IMG/VR virus record: IMGVR_UViG_3300031539_000042
Span: 1-54,138 of that record
Reading direction: 5' to 3' (one strand)
Origin: a virus
Length of the DNA: 54,138 nucleotides
The notes beneath the pieces are model-generated. The model made no database searches and had not been told where the DNA came from. It worked only from the letters and a program-made list of their open reading frames with translations. The position numbers and the translations under genes were made by a program. Below, piece after piece: positions 5,252 to 12,338 of the stretch. The first letter of the stretch is position 1. Each line of letters opens with the position of its first letter.

Positions 5252-7776
5252 AAATCAAATTTTCCTTGTACCTGTTCTTTGGCAATGCGAGCCTCTGCTA
5301 TACGGCAATACTTTTGTTCCTTTTCAATGCCTATAAAATCAAATCCTAAACTTTTGCAAGCTACCAAAGTGCTACCAGAACCTGAAAAAATATCAAGTAC
5401 AATTCCGTTAGGTGGTGTAATAAGTTTAATAAGATATTGCATTAGTTTTTTTGGTTTAACACAGGGATGAAAATTTTGTCTTAATTTTGGTTTAGAATTA
5501 TTTTCTATCCATTCTCCATTTTTAAATGAACGACCTCCACTAACCTTATAATTCGCCCTCTGTTTTTTATCTTCCAAATTTTCACAACCTTTATTCCTTT
5601 CTGCCCGTGAACTTTTAGCACAATAAAAAAAGCGGGATGCTGTGCCTATGTCAAAATAAGTATCCATTCTTTTACCACCCATACCTTTTTGATAAATTCC
5701 ATTAATAGCACCAATTCCACTTCCACTTTCCCCAATTCTTCCGCTACTAGGTCTTAACCCACTCTGCTTATCCAAAATACCAATAGGGCAATCAGGGTGG
5801 CATTCGTAATGAGATACTATTTCTTTGCCGTTTTTAGCATAATTAAATGGTTTATGTCCTTGTTTATATTTTCCCATAAAATTATTACCAGTTTTATTTG
5901 TTCCACCACTTATACCATTAACCTCTTTAACCCCAATTTCCACACATTCATTGTGATGTGATAATATTACATTTGAGGGAAAGCGTCCTTGTTTTGATAT
6001 AGTTTTACATAAACCTATTGGAAAATTAGTAACTTCATTTCCAGTTATTCTACTTTTTTTATTTAAATATTTAGTTCCTCTTCTTTTTATATTTTGCTCC
6101 AAATCTTCATTTGAAACATTTATACGACAAGCATCTATATTTATTCCCCCAGTGCCATATTTTAAAACATTATCCGCAATTGTTTTTTCTGATAGTGGTT
6201 TTCGTGCCATACATATTGGCTCGTGTGCTGGTTTAAGAGCTGAACCCCAACCGTCCCATTGTTTGGCTTCGGGGGTTGATGGTTTACTATCATATCTCAT
6301 TCCCTTACCAGCATTTATATTATTAGTATTAACAATATAACTTGAATTATTTTTTACAGTTGTGGGATTAGATATACCCCAACAATCACTATCAGGATAT
6401 GAAACTGATTTTTTAAAAACTTCCCTCTTCGCTCCAAACTTTTTATCTATCGCTTTTGATATATTTAAACTTTTAGGGAAGCCACTGTTTCCTGTAATAA
6501 ATATTTTTCCCTTACGCCTAGCAACAAATGCGCCACTTTCAGTTTCAATGCACCACATTTTACCTTTATAATTTATTTGTTTAACTTCCGCATTTGTCCT
6601 TCGTATATTTTGTGTGCTTTGTTTGTTGGAAATAGCATTAGATTGTTTATTTTGTTGTTGCTCGGATTGTGGTCTATATGATGCACAACTTCCGTTCTTT
6701 TTAAAATTTTTTTCAAATGCTGTGCCATTATTAATCTGTGTTGCATAACATATCCGTCTTTGCGTGCCATACTTAAATATTTCTGTGGACACCTGACATA
6801 AACTACGCCAGTATAATTGCCTTTTTTTTTGAAATAAGTTACTCCACCTTTCCAAGCTGGATTTTTTGAGCCAGTCATTTTCTTTTTGCAACTTTCCTCT
6901 GCTTCTTTGCTCCAAGCAAATCTGCCCTTGTGTGCGTGTTTTTTCCACTCCTGTCCTCTTATCATACCGTTGCATTTGTAAGAACAATATTTTGATATTT
7001 TGTCTCGTCTTGCTAAAAATGATGTTCCACATATTAAACATATTTTTTCTACTAAATATTTTATTTTTCTTTTTGGTCTTATTTTTGATACAAGTTTTCC
7101 TGCACAATTCTTTGAGCAAGTCTTGTTTCTTAATGCTTGTTCCTTTGTGTAACAAAGGTATGGTTTCAGGCAATTCCTGCAAACTTTCCAAAAAGGGTAC
7201 GCTCTCTTTGCATTGAAGTGCATCGGCTTTTTTAAATACTTTTTTTCCGTTTCGTTCAATAATACAGTTATGTCCTGTAGAGACAATTTGGTTTGTAAAA
7301 TCTGATTTAATATGGTATGCGGGATATTTGTTTTCATAATAAAATTTTCTTTTTGGTATTTCAAATTTAAAACTATTATCTTTTATACTATAGCATAATA
7401 CGGGATTTTTATCAATGTCTTTATAGTAATGCTTCCAACCATTAATGGTTAATATTTCAGTATCCTCACTTATACATCCATACAACCATTGTATTTGGTC
7501 TCTTATTTCAAAGCCCGCATCTTCTATAGCACAAGCCATTCTATGATATGTTCTACTTCCCCCAAAAGCAAGTAAATGACCGCCTGATTTAAGTACACGC
7601 AAGCATTCACGCCATAAATCTACATTATAAGAAATGCCTGTGCTATCCCATTTTTTATTCATAAATCCTAATTCGTAAGGTGGGTCGGTTACAATACAAT
7701 CAACACTATTATCAGGCAACTTTTTTAACAGCTCCAAACAATCGCAATTATGCACTTTATTTAGGTATTCTTTCAT
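5248..7776 (-). CDS. Beta-class DNA methyltransferase precursor containing an intein
   Basis: An 842-residue precursor. Residues 1-100 and 431-842 form a site-specific DNA methyltransferase (512 residues after splicing) that would transfer a methyl group from S-adenosylmethionine to adenine N6 or cytosine N4. Motif IV DPPY is at residues 31-34 and the AdoMet-binding motif DIFSGSGST is near 795-803, the motif order of the beta class. Residues 101-430 are an intein inserted in a conserved loop (WLYG then SGFPKS). The gene overlaps its neighbours by 4 bp on both sides. Likely role: protecting phage DNA from restriction or marking it. No partner restriction enzyme is seen. Confidence 0.9.
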   Translation of the reverse strand: MKEYLNKVHNCDCLELLKKLPDNSVDCIVTDPPYELGFMNKKWDSTGISYNVDLWRECLRVLKSGGHLLAFGGSRTYHRMACAIEDAGFEIRDQIQWLYGCISEDTEILTINGWKHYYKDIDKNPVLCYSIKDNSFKFEIPKRKFYYENKYPAYHIKSDFTNQIVSTGHNCIIERNGKKVFKKADALQCKESVPFLESLQELPETIPLLHKGTSIKKQDLLKELCRKTCIKNKTKKKNKIFSRKNMFNMWNIIFSKTRQNIKILFLQMQRYDKRTGVEKTRTQGQICLEQRSRGKLQKENDWLKKSSLERWSNLFQKKRQLYWRSLCQVSTEIFKYGTQRRICYATQINNGTAFEKNFKKNGSCASYRPQSEQQQNKQSNAISNKQSTQNIRRTNAEVKQINYKGKMWCIETESGAFVARRKGKIFITGNSGFPKSLNISKAIDKKFGAKREVFKKSVSYPDSDCWGISNPTTVKNNSSYIVNTNNINAGKGMRYDSKPSTPEAKQWDGWGSALKPAHEPICMARKPLSEKTIADNVLKYGTGGINIDACRINVSNEDLEQNIKRRGTKYLNKKSRITGNEVTNFPIGLCKTISKQGRFPSNVILSHHNECVEIGVKEVNGISGGTNKTGNNFMGKYKQGHKPFNYAKNGKEIVSHYECHPDCPIGILDKQSGLRPSSGRIGESGSGIGAINGIYQKGMGGKRMDTYFDIGTASRFFYCAKSSRAERNKGCENLEDKKQRANYKVSGGRSFKNGEWIENNSKPKLRQNFHPCVKPKKLMQYLIKLITPPNGIVLDIFSGSGSTLVACKSLGFDFIGIEKEQKYCRIAEARIAKEQVQGKFDL
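6487..7476 (-). other. Intein (330 residues) inside the methyltransferase
   Basis: The intein starts at Cys101 of the precursor (CISEDTEILT, splicing block A; codon 7476-7474) and has block B STGHNCII with its His. It ends IFITGN with the terminal Asn430 codon at 6489-6487, followed by Ser431 of the host protein. Removing it joins WLYG to SGFPKS. In the splicing frame the middle (about residues 225-395) is a Lys/Gln/Asn-rich, low-complexity stretch without endonuclease motifs. The endonuclease is instead encoded there in the +1 frame. The penultimate residue is Gly rather than the common His. Confidence 0.88.
6573..7337 (-). CDS. HNH homing endonuclease encoded out of frame inside the intein
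   Basis: About 254 residues from the ATG at 7337; a TTG at 7364 in the same frame is an alternative start, and I see no strong ribosome site. Two zinc-knuckle-like pairs come first (CRNC with CSKNC, then CLIC with CSYKC). Next is a KNPAWKGG segment common in phage HNH proteins and a C-terminal HNH domain with EVVHHIDHNPSNNKINNL. The frame is +1 relative to the intein. The stop falls just before the intein's C-terminal splicing segment. So it occupies the usual position of an in-frame intein endonuclease but in another frame. Expected role: cutting intein-less methyltransferase alleles to spread the intein. Confidence 0.85.
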   Translation of the reverse strand: MKTNIPHTILNQILQTKLSLQDITVLLNETEKKYLKKPMHFNAKRAYPFWKVCRNCLKPYLCYTKEQALRNKTCSKNCAGKLVSKIRPKRKIKYLVEKICLICGTSFLARRDKISKYCSYKCNGMIRGQEWKKHAHKGRFAWSKEAEESCKKKMTGSKNPAWKGGVTYFKKKGNYTGVVYVRCPQKYLSMARKDGYVMQHRLIMAQHLKKILKRTEVVHHIDHNPSNNKINNLMLFPTNKAHKIYEGQMRKLNK

Positions 7777-8492
7777 AGTTTTTTTAACCTAAAATCATTT
7801 CCGTCTAATTTGATAATTTTACACATTTCATATAACCTGCTAGAAATTCTATTTTTTCCAAGTTCAAAGTTACTGGTTATAATTAAACCGCCATTTCCTA
7901 ACTCATATCTTTTATCAATAATTTCATATAAAGTCTGTTTAGTATATTCTGTGGTTTTTTCAACACCGAAATCGTCTATCATTAAAGGAATTTCACTTAA
8001 GTTTTTAATTAGTTTTTCTTCTGATAGTGCAGGATTAGCACTACTTTGGGTTTTTCTTAATTCCCGGCAAATTTGTATACTACTAAAGCGATTAAAATTT
8101 TCGCACTTTCTTATTAATGCTGTTCCTAAATGAGTTTTACCCGTTCCAACTGCCCCAGTTATATATATATTTATGTTTGGATATCCTAAACAATCTTTTA
8201 AAATATTTTTATCATTAAAATTATTAACAGTATACTTCTCATATGCTCTTAAACCGCCCAAACTTGCTATTGTAGCGTTTTTTTTGTCATTAGCCATAAC
8301 TTGTACCTCTTTTTCAATTTCAACGCATTTTTGACATATATCGCCTGTTTTTGAAAATCCACATTTTTCACACCATACTGGTTCTTTTATTTTTTTTTGT
8401 TCAATTTTATTAATATTGTTTTTTTTCTTTTCTAATTCAGCTTGAACCATTTTATTAACAGCAATTTCAATATGGGAGTTTTCCAAAGTCAT
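7773..8492 (-). CDS. DnaC/IstB-like AAA+ helicase loader
   Basis: 239 residues from the ATG at 8492, chosen because an AAGGAG site precedes it (an upstream ATG at 8522 lacks one). An N-terminal zinc ribbon has Cys41, 44, 53 and 56. The AAA+ core follows, with Walker A GAVGTGKT (113-120) and Walker B LMIDDFG (170-176), then an IITSN sensor segment and a C-terminal SSRLYEMC arginine region. It would load the host DnaB helicase at the phage origin. It follows the initiator-like gene with a 26-bp overlap and is coupled to the methyltransferase by 4 bp. Confidence 0.88.
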   Translation of the reverse strand: MTLENSHIEIAVNKMVQAELEKKKNNINKIEQKKIKEPVWCEKCGFSKTGDICQKCVEIEKEVQVMANDKKNATIASLGGLRAYEKYTVNNFNDKNILKDCLGYPNINIYITGAVGTGKTHLGTALIRKCENFNRFSSIQICRELRKTQSSANPALSEEKLIKNLSEIPLMIDDFGVEKTTEYTKQTLYEIIDKRYELGNGGLIITSNFELGKNRISSRLYEMCKIIKLDGNDFRLKKL

Positions 8493-9198
8493 TTCCGTTT
8501 TCTCCTTTTTGTTTGTTTTCATTTTTTAGCTCAAAAAGTCCCGCCCAATTATTAGCCATAGATTGATTAATTATCTTATCAGCAATATCTGCATTATTGC
8601 CCGAAAGTTCTAAAATCTTGTTATAAAGTGCTTTTAAACTATGTTCGTTCTTGTATGTTTGATTTTTAGATTTTTTATAATCAAGCCATTTTTTAATAGT
8701 AGGTAAAAATTTATCGTCAACAAAAGATAAGTTGTTACTTTTAGCTTTAACATTTATATTAACATTATCTTTATCTTTTATCTTATCCTTATCCTTTTCT
8801 TTATCCTTAACCATATCCATAACAGTTGGGGAACTGTTGCCTAACCCTTGCTTAACCCTTGAATTTTCATCTAATAAGTTAAACTCATTTAAGCGTTTAA
8901 TTACACTACTTTTTATATTATTGTTTCCCTCTGAAAAGTCTTTATATTGATAGTTAGGAAATTTTACTATAAAAAAGTAGTTATCTCTCAAGTGTATTAA
9001 ACACTTGCCTAACTCTTGCCTAACTCTTGCTGAACCCTTGATTTCTGTTTCAAAATCTATAAGTTTTGCGTTAAAATCAATTATTCCTGCGTGGTCGCAG
9101 TTTGTTATTAAATAGATATATAATAGTTTTGCATCTTTTGAAAGGTTAGAAAACCAACTGTCTTTAAATAGTTTTGTGTCAATAAATCTTTTTGCCAT
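8467..9198 (-). CDS. Replication initiator-like protein (phage replisome organiser)
   Basis: 243 residues. The N-terminal part (MAKRFIDTKLFKDSWFSNLS through about 100) has the look of the winged-helix domain of phage replication organisers. It is followed by a Lys/Asp repeat linker (KDKEKDKDKIKDKD) and a C-terminal DnaD-like helical part. The gene lies directly upstream of a DnaC-like loader, the normal order for initiator and loader. DNA iterons lie inside this gene (8839-8861 and 8997-9040), as in lambda O and its origin. Role inferred: bind the origin and recruit the loader-helicase complex. Confidence 0.75.
   Translation of the reverse strand: MAKRFIDTKLFKDSWFSNLSKDAKLLYIYLITNCDHAGIIDFNAKLIDFETEIKGSARVRQELGKCLIHLRDNYFFIVKFPNYQYKDFSEGNNNIKSSVIKRLNEFNLLDENSRVKQGLGNSSPTVMDMVKDKEKDKDKIKDKDNVNINVKAKSNNLSFVDDKFLPTIKKWLDYKKSKNQTYKNEHSLKALYNKILELSGNNADIADKIINQSMANNWAGLFELKNENKQKGENGNDFGKLPY
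8821..8838. repeat. Perfect inverted repeat next to iterons
   Basis: AACAGTT (8821-8827), GGGG, AACTGTT (8832-8838): a perfect 7-bp palindrome immediately beside the first iteron pair, inside the initiator-like gene. It could be a protein-binding site or a short cruciform at the origin. Confidence 0.5.
8839..8861. repeat. Iteron-like repeats, cluster 1 (two copies)
   Basis: Two adjacent 11-bp units, CCTAACCCTTG (8840-8850) and CTTAACCCTTG (8851-8861). They share the consensus of the four-copy cluster at 8997-9040. The 11-bp period is not a multiple of three, so the repetition is not a protein repeat. The two clusters flank about 135 bp of A+T-rich DNA. Confidence 0.65.
8997..9040. repeat. 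Iteron-like repeats, cluster 2 (four copies)
   Basis: Four head-to-tail 11-bp units: TTAAACACTTG, CCTAACTCTTG, CCTAACTCTTG, CTGAACCCTTG. Together with cluster 1 they give six copies of roughly CYTAACYCTTG inside the initiator-like gene. This is the layout expected of a replication origin bound by the product of the gene that contains it. Confidence 0.7.
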
Positions 9199-9355
9199 TT
9201 TCCTTTACCTCTTTTAAAATATCTTCTTTCAGGTAATGGAATTCGGATTTAACTTTATCAGCAATTACAGTATGCAAAGGCATAACTTCCTTGATAGCAT
9301 CAAGTAGTTTAGCTATGTGTCTATTTGTTAGTTGGTTATATCTGTCGGTTTGCAT
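9179..9355 (-). CDS. Hypothetical 58-residue protein, first gene of the replication operon
   Basis: The ATG is at 9355, just after a promoter at 9392-9420; the stop overlaps the initiator-like gene by 20 bp. Begins MQTDRYNQLTNRHIAKLLDA and is helical and charged throughout. Family unknown. Placement suggests a leader gene coupled to the initiator. Confidence 0.55.
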   Translation of the reverse strand: MQTDRYNQLTNRHIAKLLDAIKEVMPLHTVIADKVKSEFHYLKEDILKEVKENGKKIY

Positions 9356-9391
9356 TACTTGTTATCCTCGTTCCAAATTTACTACCCCACA

Positions 9392-9420
9392 ATTCTAACT
9401 TAATTAAAATTGCTTGTCAA
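9392..9420 (-). promoter_or_regulatory. Sigma70-type promoter for the replication operon
   Basis: On the minus strand, -35 TTGACA (9420-9415), a 17-bp spacer, and -10 TAGAAT (9397-9392). It faces the gene starting at 9355 and the initiator and loader genes behind it. Confidence 0.75.
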
Positions 9421-9450
9421 ATGTTATTTATTTTAATATCGGTAATTTTA

Positions 9451-9801
9451 TTATTCTAAAGCCTTACTTAAATCAGCCGTATAAATATTATCATTTAAAT
9501 ATTCTACCTTAAATCTTTTTTCACACAGAGGTATGTCTATTTGATTTAAAATATTGTTAGCAGATATGAAATAATTCAGACTACTTTTATTAATTTTATA
9601 GCTATTTGTATTTTCCTTTTTACTAAATTTTAGTTTAAGAATGTTTCCATTGATAAAAATATCTACATAGTTTTCATATGAAATCAATCTTGAAAAATTA
9701 GCATTAAAAGTTAAATACTTGCTAGTTCTATTTTTACAATAAAATGCTATTGACGGTATCGAACTTAAAATCTTACCTTTTATTATTTGTTTTTCTGTCA
9801 T
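9451..9801 (-). CDS. Hypothetical 116-residue protein
   Basis: Begins MTEKQIIKGKILSSIPSIAF, with a beta-rich pattern and no membrane segment. Its ATG overlaps the stop of the zinc-ribbon membrane gene by 4 bp (9798-9801), so both are expressed together. Family unknown. Confidence 0.6.
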   Translation of the reverse strand: MTEKQIIKGKILSSIPSIAFYCKNRTSKYLTFNANFSRLISYENYVDIFINGNILKLKFSKKENTNSYKINKSSLNYFISANNILNQIDIPLCEKRFKVEYLNDNIYTADLSKALE

Positions 9802-10109
9802 TTTTCAGTCTCCTTTTTTTCAGTAAGATTAATTATAGTTGCTACTATAACCCATACTATGCCTATAAGTAAAAACAAAATACCTAAAGGGAAAAATAAT
9901 ATTAAAAATATTATTCCTATAAATAAAAAACTACCACCATAAGCAAGTCTTTTATTTTGTTTTCTTAAAACATCAACATTTAAGCCTTTATCAAAAGCCA
10001 TTCTATCTATGGCATCAAATTTTCTACCACAATGTATACAAGCTTTTGAATTTTTAGAAACCATTTTATTACAGTCTGGACAATTTACAAGTTTTGTTTT
10101 TTCTTTCAT
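9798..10109 (-). CDS. Zinc-ribbon membrane protein
   Basis: 103 residues. An N-terminal zinc ribbon (CPDC near residues 10-13 and CIHC near 24-27) is followed by a short linker and two hydrophobic segments at roughly 58-75 and 76-95, with a charged Glu/Lys tail. This is the common zinc-ribbon plus two-helix architecture of small inner-membrane proteins. It lies in the same early block as an outer-membrane protein and another small membrane protein, suggesting changes to the host envelope. That role is inference. Confidence 0.65.
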   Translation of the reverse strand: MKEKTKLVNCPDCNKMVSKNSKACIHCGRKFDAIDRMAFDKGLNVDVLRKQNKRLAYGGSFLFIGIIFLILFFPLGILFLLIGIVWVIVATIINLTEKKETEK

Positions 10110-10143
10110 TTTTTTAAACCTCTCTTAATTTAGTATAATATAA

Positions 10144-10171
10144 CTGCCCGCCCGTTTGTGCGAGCGGACAG
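10144..10171. terminator. GC-rich hairpin between two membrane-protein genes
   Basis: CTGCCCGCCCG (10144-10154) and CGAGCGGACAG (10161-10171) pair at 9 of 11 positions around a TTTGTG loop. The minus-strand transcript reaches it after the gene ending at 10179. The following tract is TTATATTATA rather than a pure T-run, so it is a weak terminator or an attenuator. Confidence 0.45.
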
Positions 10172-10178
10172 GTTCAGA

Positions 10179-10403
10179 CTACCTTACGATAAGTAATACT
10201 CCAATTATAACAACTGCTATAACTGTTCCTATCATAAGTTTAAACAACAACTGGACACCTCGCAAAAATAATACATTTTCCCACATTTTAACAAGGTCAT
10301 AATCCTCTTGTTCTATGCAGGAATTTATCTCATCGTATATTTCACGATGAGACATTTTTGCGATGTTTTTTGTTTTATAGTCTTTTTTTTTCGTTTCACT
10401 CAT
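10179..10403 (-). CDS. Small tail-anchored membrane protein
   Basis: 74 residues from the ATG at 10403, preferred because GGAG precedes it; a longer frame to 10442 lacks a site. The first 45 residues are charged and soluble. The last about 25 (LMIGTVIAVVIIGVLLIV) form one membrane helix ending in Arg, giving an N-in tail-anchored topology. Located between the outer-membrane protein gene and the zinc-ribbon membrane gene. Function unknown. Confidence 0.55.
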   Translation of the reverse strand: MSETKKKDYKTKNIAKMSHREIYDEINSCIEQEDYDLVKMWENVLFLRGVQLLFKLMIGTVIAVVIIGVLLIVR

Positions 10404-10477
10404 TGAGTTACTCCTTTTTTTTACTTTCTTCCGATGCCTCACTTCATCAGATGCCCCAGTGGAAGATTGTAAAATTG

Positions 10478-11005
10478 TTAAAAAATATAAGATATTTTAG
10501 CAGTCGGTATAATATTATTCTTTATACCACCGCTTTGAAATATATGTTGGTATCTTAAATCAAAACCTATGTATATATTCTCTAACCATTGATACATATA
10601 CCCTATTCCAAAAATGCCAGTAAAATATCGTTTAGTCATATCATCTATGTCGGGTATAGTAGTATCATCGTCCATATTTATAAAACTAATTCCAAAACCA
10701 AAATATGAATATATTAAATGCCTGTTAATAGACAAATTATATTCTACATAAGGAATTAAATTTAATATTTTAATTTCTCTTTTTAGATTATTTTCATACT
10801 GTCTATGGTTAAAGTTATAAGATAAATCAAACCCTAAATTAAAATACTTTGAGATACTATAACCTTGCGAAAAACCTGCATAAAAAGCACTTCCGTAATC
10901 CCAACTTACAGGGATTGCACCACCTACATTTAAGCTAATTATATTTTTAGCTTGTGAAAAACAAACACAAAATATAATAGCTATTATTATTGTTATTTTT
11001 TTCAT
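10478..11005 (-). CDS. Phage-encoded outer-membrane beta-barrel protein
   Basis: 175 residues. The signal peptide MKKITIIIAIIFCVCFSQA is followed by about eight amphipathic strands with alternating aromatic and polar residues (for example LGFDLSYNFNH, YSYFGFGISFIN, IYIGFDLRYQHIF). The chain ends in KISYIF with a C-terminal Phe, the signal used by the BAM machinery. This is the pattern of small eight-stranded barrels (OmpA-like or Lom-like). It implies a host with an outer membrane. In other phages such proteins alter receptors, adhesion or superinfection; that role here is inference. The start overlaps the upstream gene by 4 bp. Confidence 0.75.
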   Translation of the reverse strand: MKKITIIIAIIFCVCFSQAKNIISLNVGGAIPVSWDYGSAFYAGFSQGYSISKYFNLGFDLSYNFNHRQYENNLKREIKILNLIPYVEYNLSINRHLIYSYFGFGISFINMDDDTTIPDIDDMTKRYFTGIFGIGYMYQWLENIYIGFDLRYQHIFQSGGIKNNIIPTAKISYIF

Positions 11006-11187
11006 TTTATTTTCACAATATCCCGTATGAATAGCTTTGGTAATTCCAATATTTTTTTTGGTAGTATTTTAAACAGGTTTATTTGAGTTTCATAGATAGT
11101 TTTATACCGACTATTTGTAATAATGCTTTCAAGTTTATAGTAATTCAATTCCAAGTCGCGATATCTATATAAAATTTTTACTTTCAT
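11002..11187 (-). CDS. Hypothetical 61-residue protein, first gene of its operon
   Basis: Begins MKVKILYRYRDLELNYYKLE and is basic. It follows directly after two tandem promoters and a leader like that at 4.6 kb, with an AAGGAG ribosome site, and is coupled to the outer-membrane protein gene by 4 bp. Family unknown. It could be a cytoplasmic leader that sets translation of the barrel protein. Confidence 0.55.
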   Translation of the reverse strand: MKVKILYRYRDLELNYYKLESIITNSRYKTIYETQINLFKILPKKILELPKLFIRDIVKIK

Positions 11188-11240
11188 TTTATTTTCTCCT
11201 TTTGGTTTCAGTTTTTTTATTACTTTCTTACTACACTAAT

Positions 11241-11269
11241 ATTTTAAATGTTTTTTTATTTCTTGTCAA
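11241..11269 (-). promoter_or_regulatory. Sigma70-type promoter for the outer-membrane protein operon
   Basis: On the minus strand, -35 TTGACA (11269-11264), a 17-bp spacer, and -10 TAAAAT (11246-11241). The DNA from -35 to the ATG resembles that at 4693-4613, including CTTGACAAGAAATAAAAAA and the ACTGAAACC leader. Confidence 0.8.
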
Positions 11270-11296
11270 GTGTTATTTTAAAATAACTATACATAT

Positions 11297-11325
11297 ATAC
11301 TACACATATACCTTATATATGTCAA
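11297..11325 (-). promoter_or_regulatory. Upstream tandem promoter
   Basis: On the minus strand, -35 TTGACA (11325-11320), a 17-bp spacer, and -10 TAGTAT (11302-11297). It lies between the other promoter and the left end of the insertion element. The gap 11188-11347 holds only these promoters and a leader. Confidence 0.6.
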
Positions 11326-11360
11326 GTGCTAGTTTTATATAAAACAAGGAAACTATATAC

Positions 11361-11389
11361 TTTACAGACCCAGCTAATTAAGATATAAT
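11361..11389 (+). promoter_or_regulatory. Promoter of the outer-element transposase
   Basis: On the plus strand, -35 TTTACA (11361-11366), a 17-bp spacer, and -10 TATAAT (11384-11389). It lies just inside the proposed left end and faces the transposase. Confidence 0.65.
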
Positions 11390-11420
11390 ATATTTAGTTA
11401 AGAGTAAGGGAGCTATAAAA

Positions 11421-12338
11421 ATGAAAAAATTTAACAGTTTTTTAGAAGTAATAAATACCTTTGATACCGAATTAAAGTGTATAAAATATCTCACTGCAAT
11501 AATATACAAAGATGGTTTTTACTGTCCGTTTTGTAACAGTAAAAAAATCTATCATTTTTCTAATAATAAAACTCATAAATGTGCGGAGTGTAGAAAAAAG
11601 TTTGGTGTTAAAATAGGCACTATATTTGAAGATAGTAAAATTTCATTAAAAAAATGGTTTATGGCAATCTATTTAATGACTTCACATAAAAAGGGTATAT
11701 CCAGTTTACAGCTTTCAAAAGACATTAAAGTAACACAAAAAACAGCGTGGTATATCTTACAAAGGTTAAGATATGCGGTAGATAGTAATTCATTTAAAAA
11801 GCCGTTAAAAGGCATTGTAGAGGTTGACGAAACATATATAGGCGGTAAGGAAACAAACAAGCATAAAAACAAACGCACCAAAGAATATAACACCATATTA
11901 GGCGATAAAAAGCCCATACTGGGTATGGTAGAGAAAAAAGGCAGTATTAAATATCAAAGCATAGAGAAAGCCACTAAAGGCAATGTAAAGCCAATTATTG
12001 AAAGTAATATATCTGATAATGCTATAATACATACAGACGAAAGCCCTATATATAAGTTCTTACCAAAAGATAAAAGAAAAATAGTTAACCATACCTTTAA
12101 AGAGTATGTAGGCAAAGGCGGGATTACTACAAATAATATAGAGGGTTCATTTGCTCATTTTAAAAGAACAATAAATGGAATATATCACTCTGCTAGTAAA
12201 AAGCATATACAAAAATATGCCGATATGTTTTGTTTTCGTTGGAATACAAGGGGTTACAGTATACAGGAACGGATAAATGAGTTTTTTAGTTTAACAAGTG
12301 GTAAGAGATTACAGTATAAGGAGCTTATAAATGGATAA
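11421..12338 (+). CDS. IS1595-family (ISXO2-like) transposase, outer element
   Basis: 305 residues. An N-terminal zinc ribbon has Cys35, Cys38, Cys54 and Cys57. It is followed by a helix-turn-helix-like region (KGISSLQLSKDIKVTQKTAW, 91-110) and an ISXO2-like DDE core with Asp136 (VEVDETYIGGKE), Asp206 (HTDESPIY) and the Glu241 region (NNIEGSFAHFKR). It would catalyse cut and paste of the element. The frame is intact. Its end overlaps the cargo gene start by 8 bp, so the cargo is translated with the transposase. Confidence 0.92.
   Translation: MKKFNSFLEVINTFDTELKCIKYLTAIIYKDGFYCPFCNSKKIYHFSNNKTHKCAECRKKFGVKIGTIFEDSKISLKKWFMAIYLMTSHKKGISSLQLSKDIKVTQKTAWYILQRLRYAVDSNSFKKPLKGIVEVDETYIGGKETNKHKNKRTKEYNTILGDKKPILGMVEKKGSIKYQSIEKATKGNVKPIIESNISDNAIIHTDESPIYKFLPKDKRKIVNHTFKEYVGKGGITTNNIEGSFAHFKRTINGIYHSASKKHIQKYADMFCFRWNTRGYSIQERINEFFSLTSGKRLQYKELING

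Noticed and set aside
7338-7364. Upstream TTG start for the HNH endonuclease
   Set aside because: Possible, but no ribosome site is visible and it only adds nine residues; the ATG at 7337 is the simpler choice.
8732-8800. Short repetitive tract in the initiator gene as a microsatellite locus
   Set aside because: It simply encodes the Lys/Asp linker (KDKEKDKDK); the period follows codons, unlike the 11-bp iterons.
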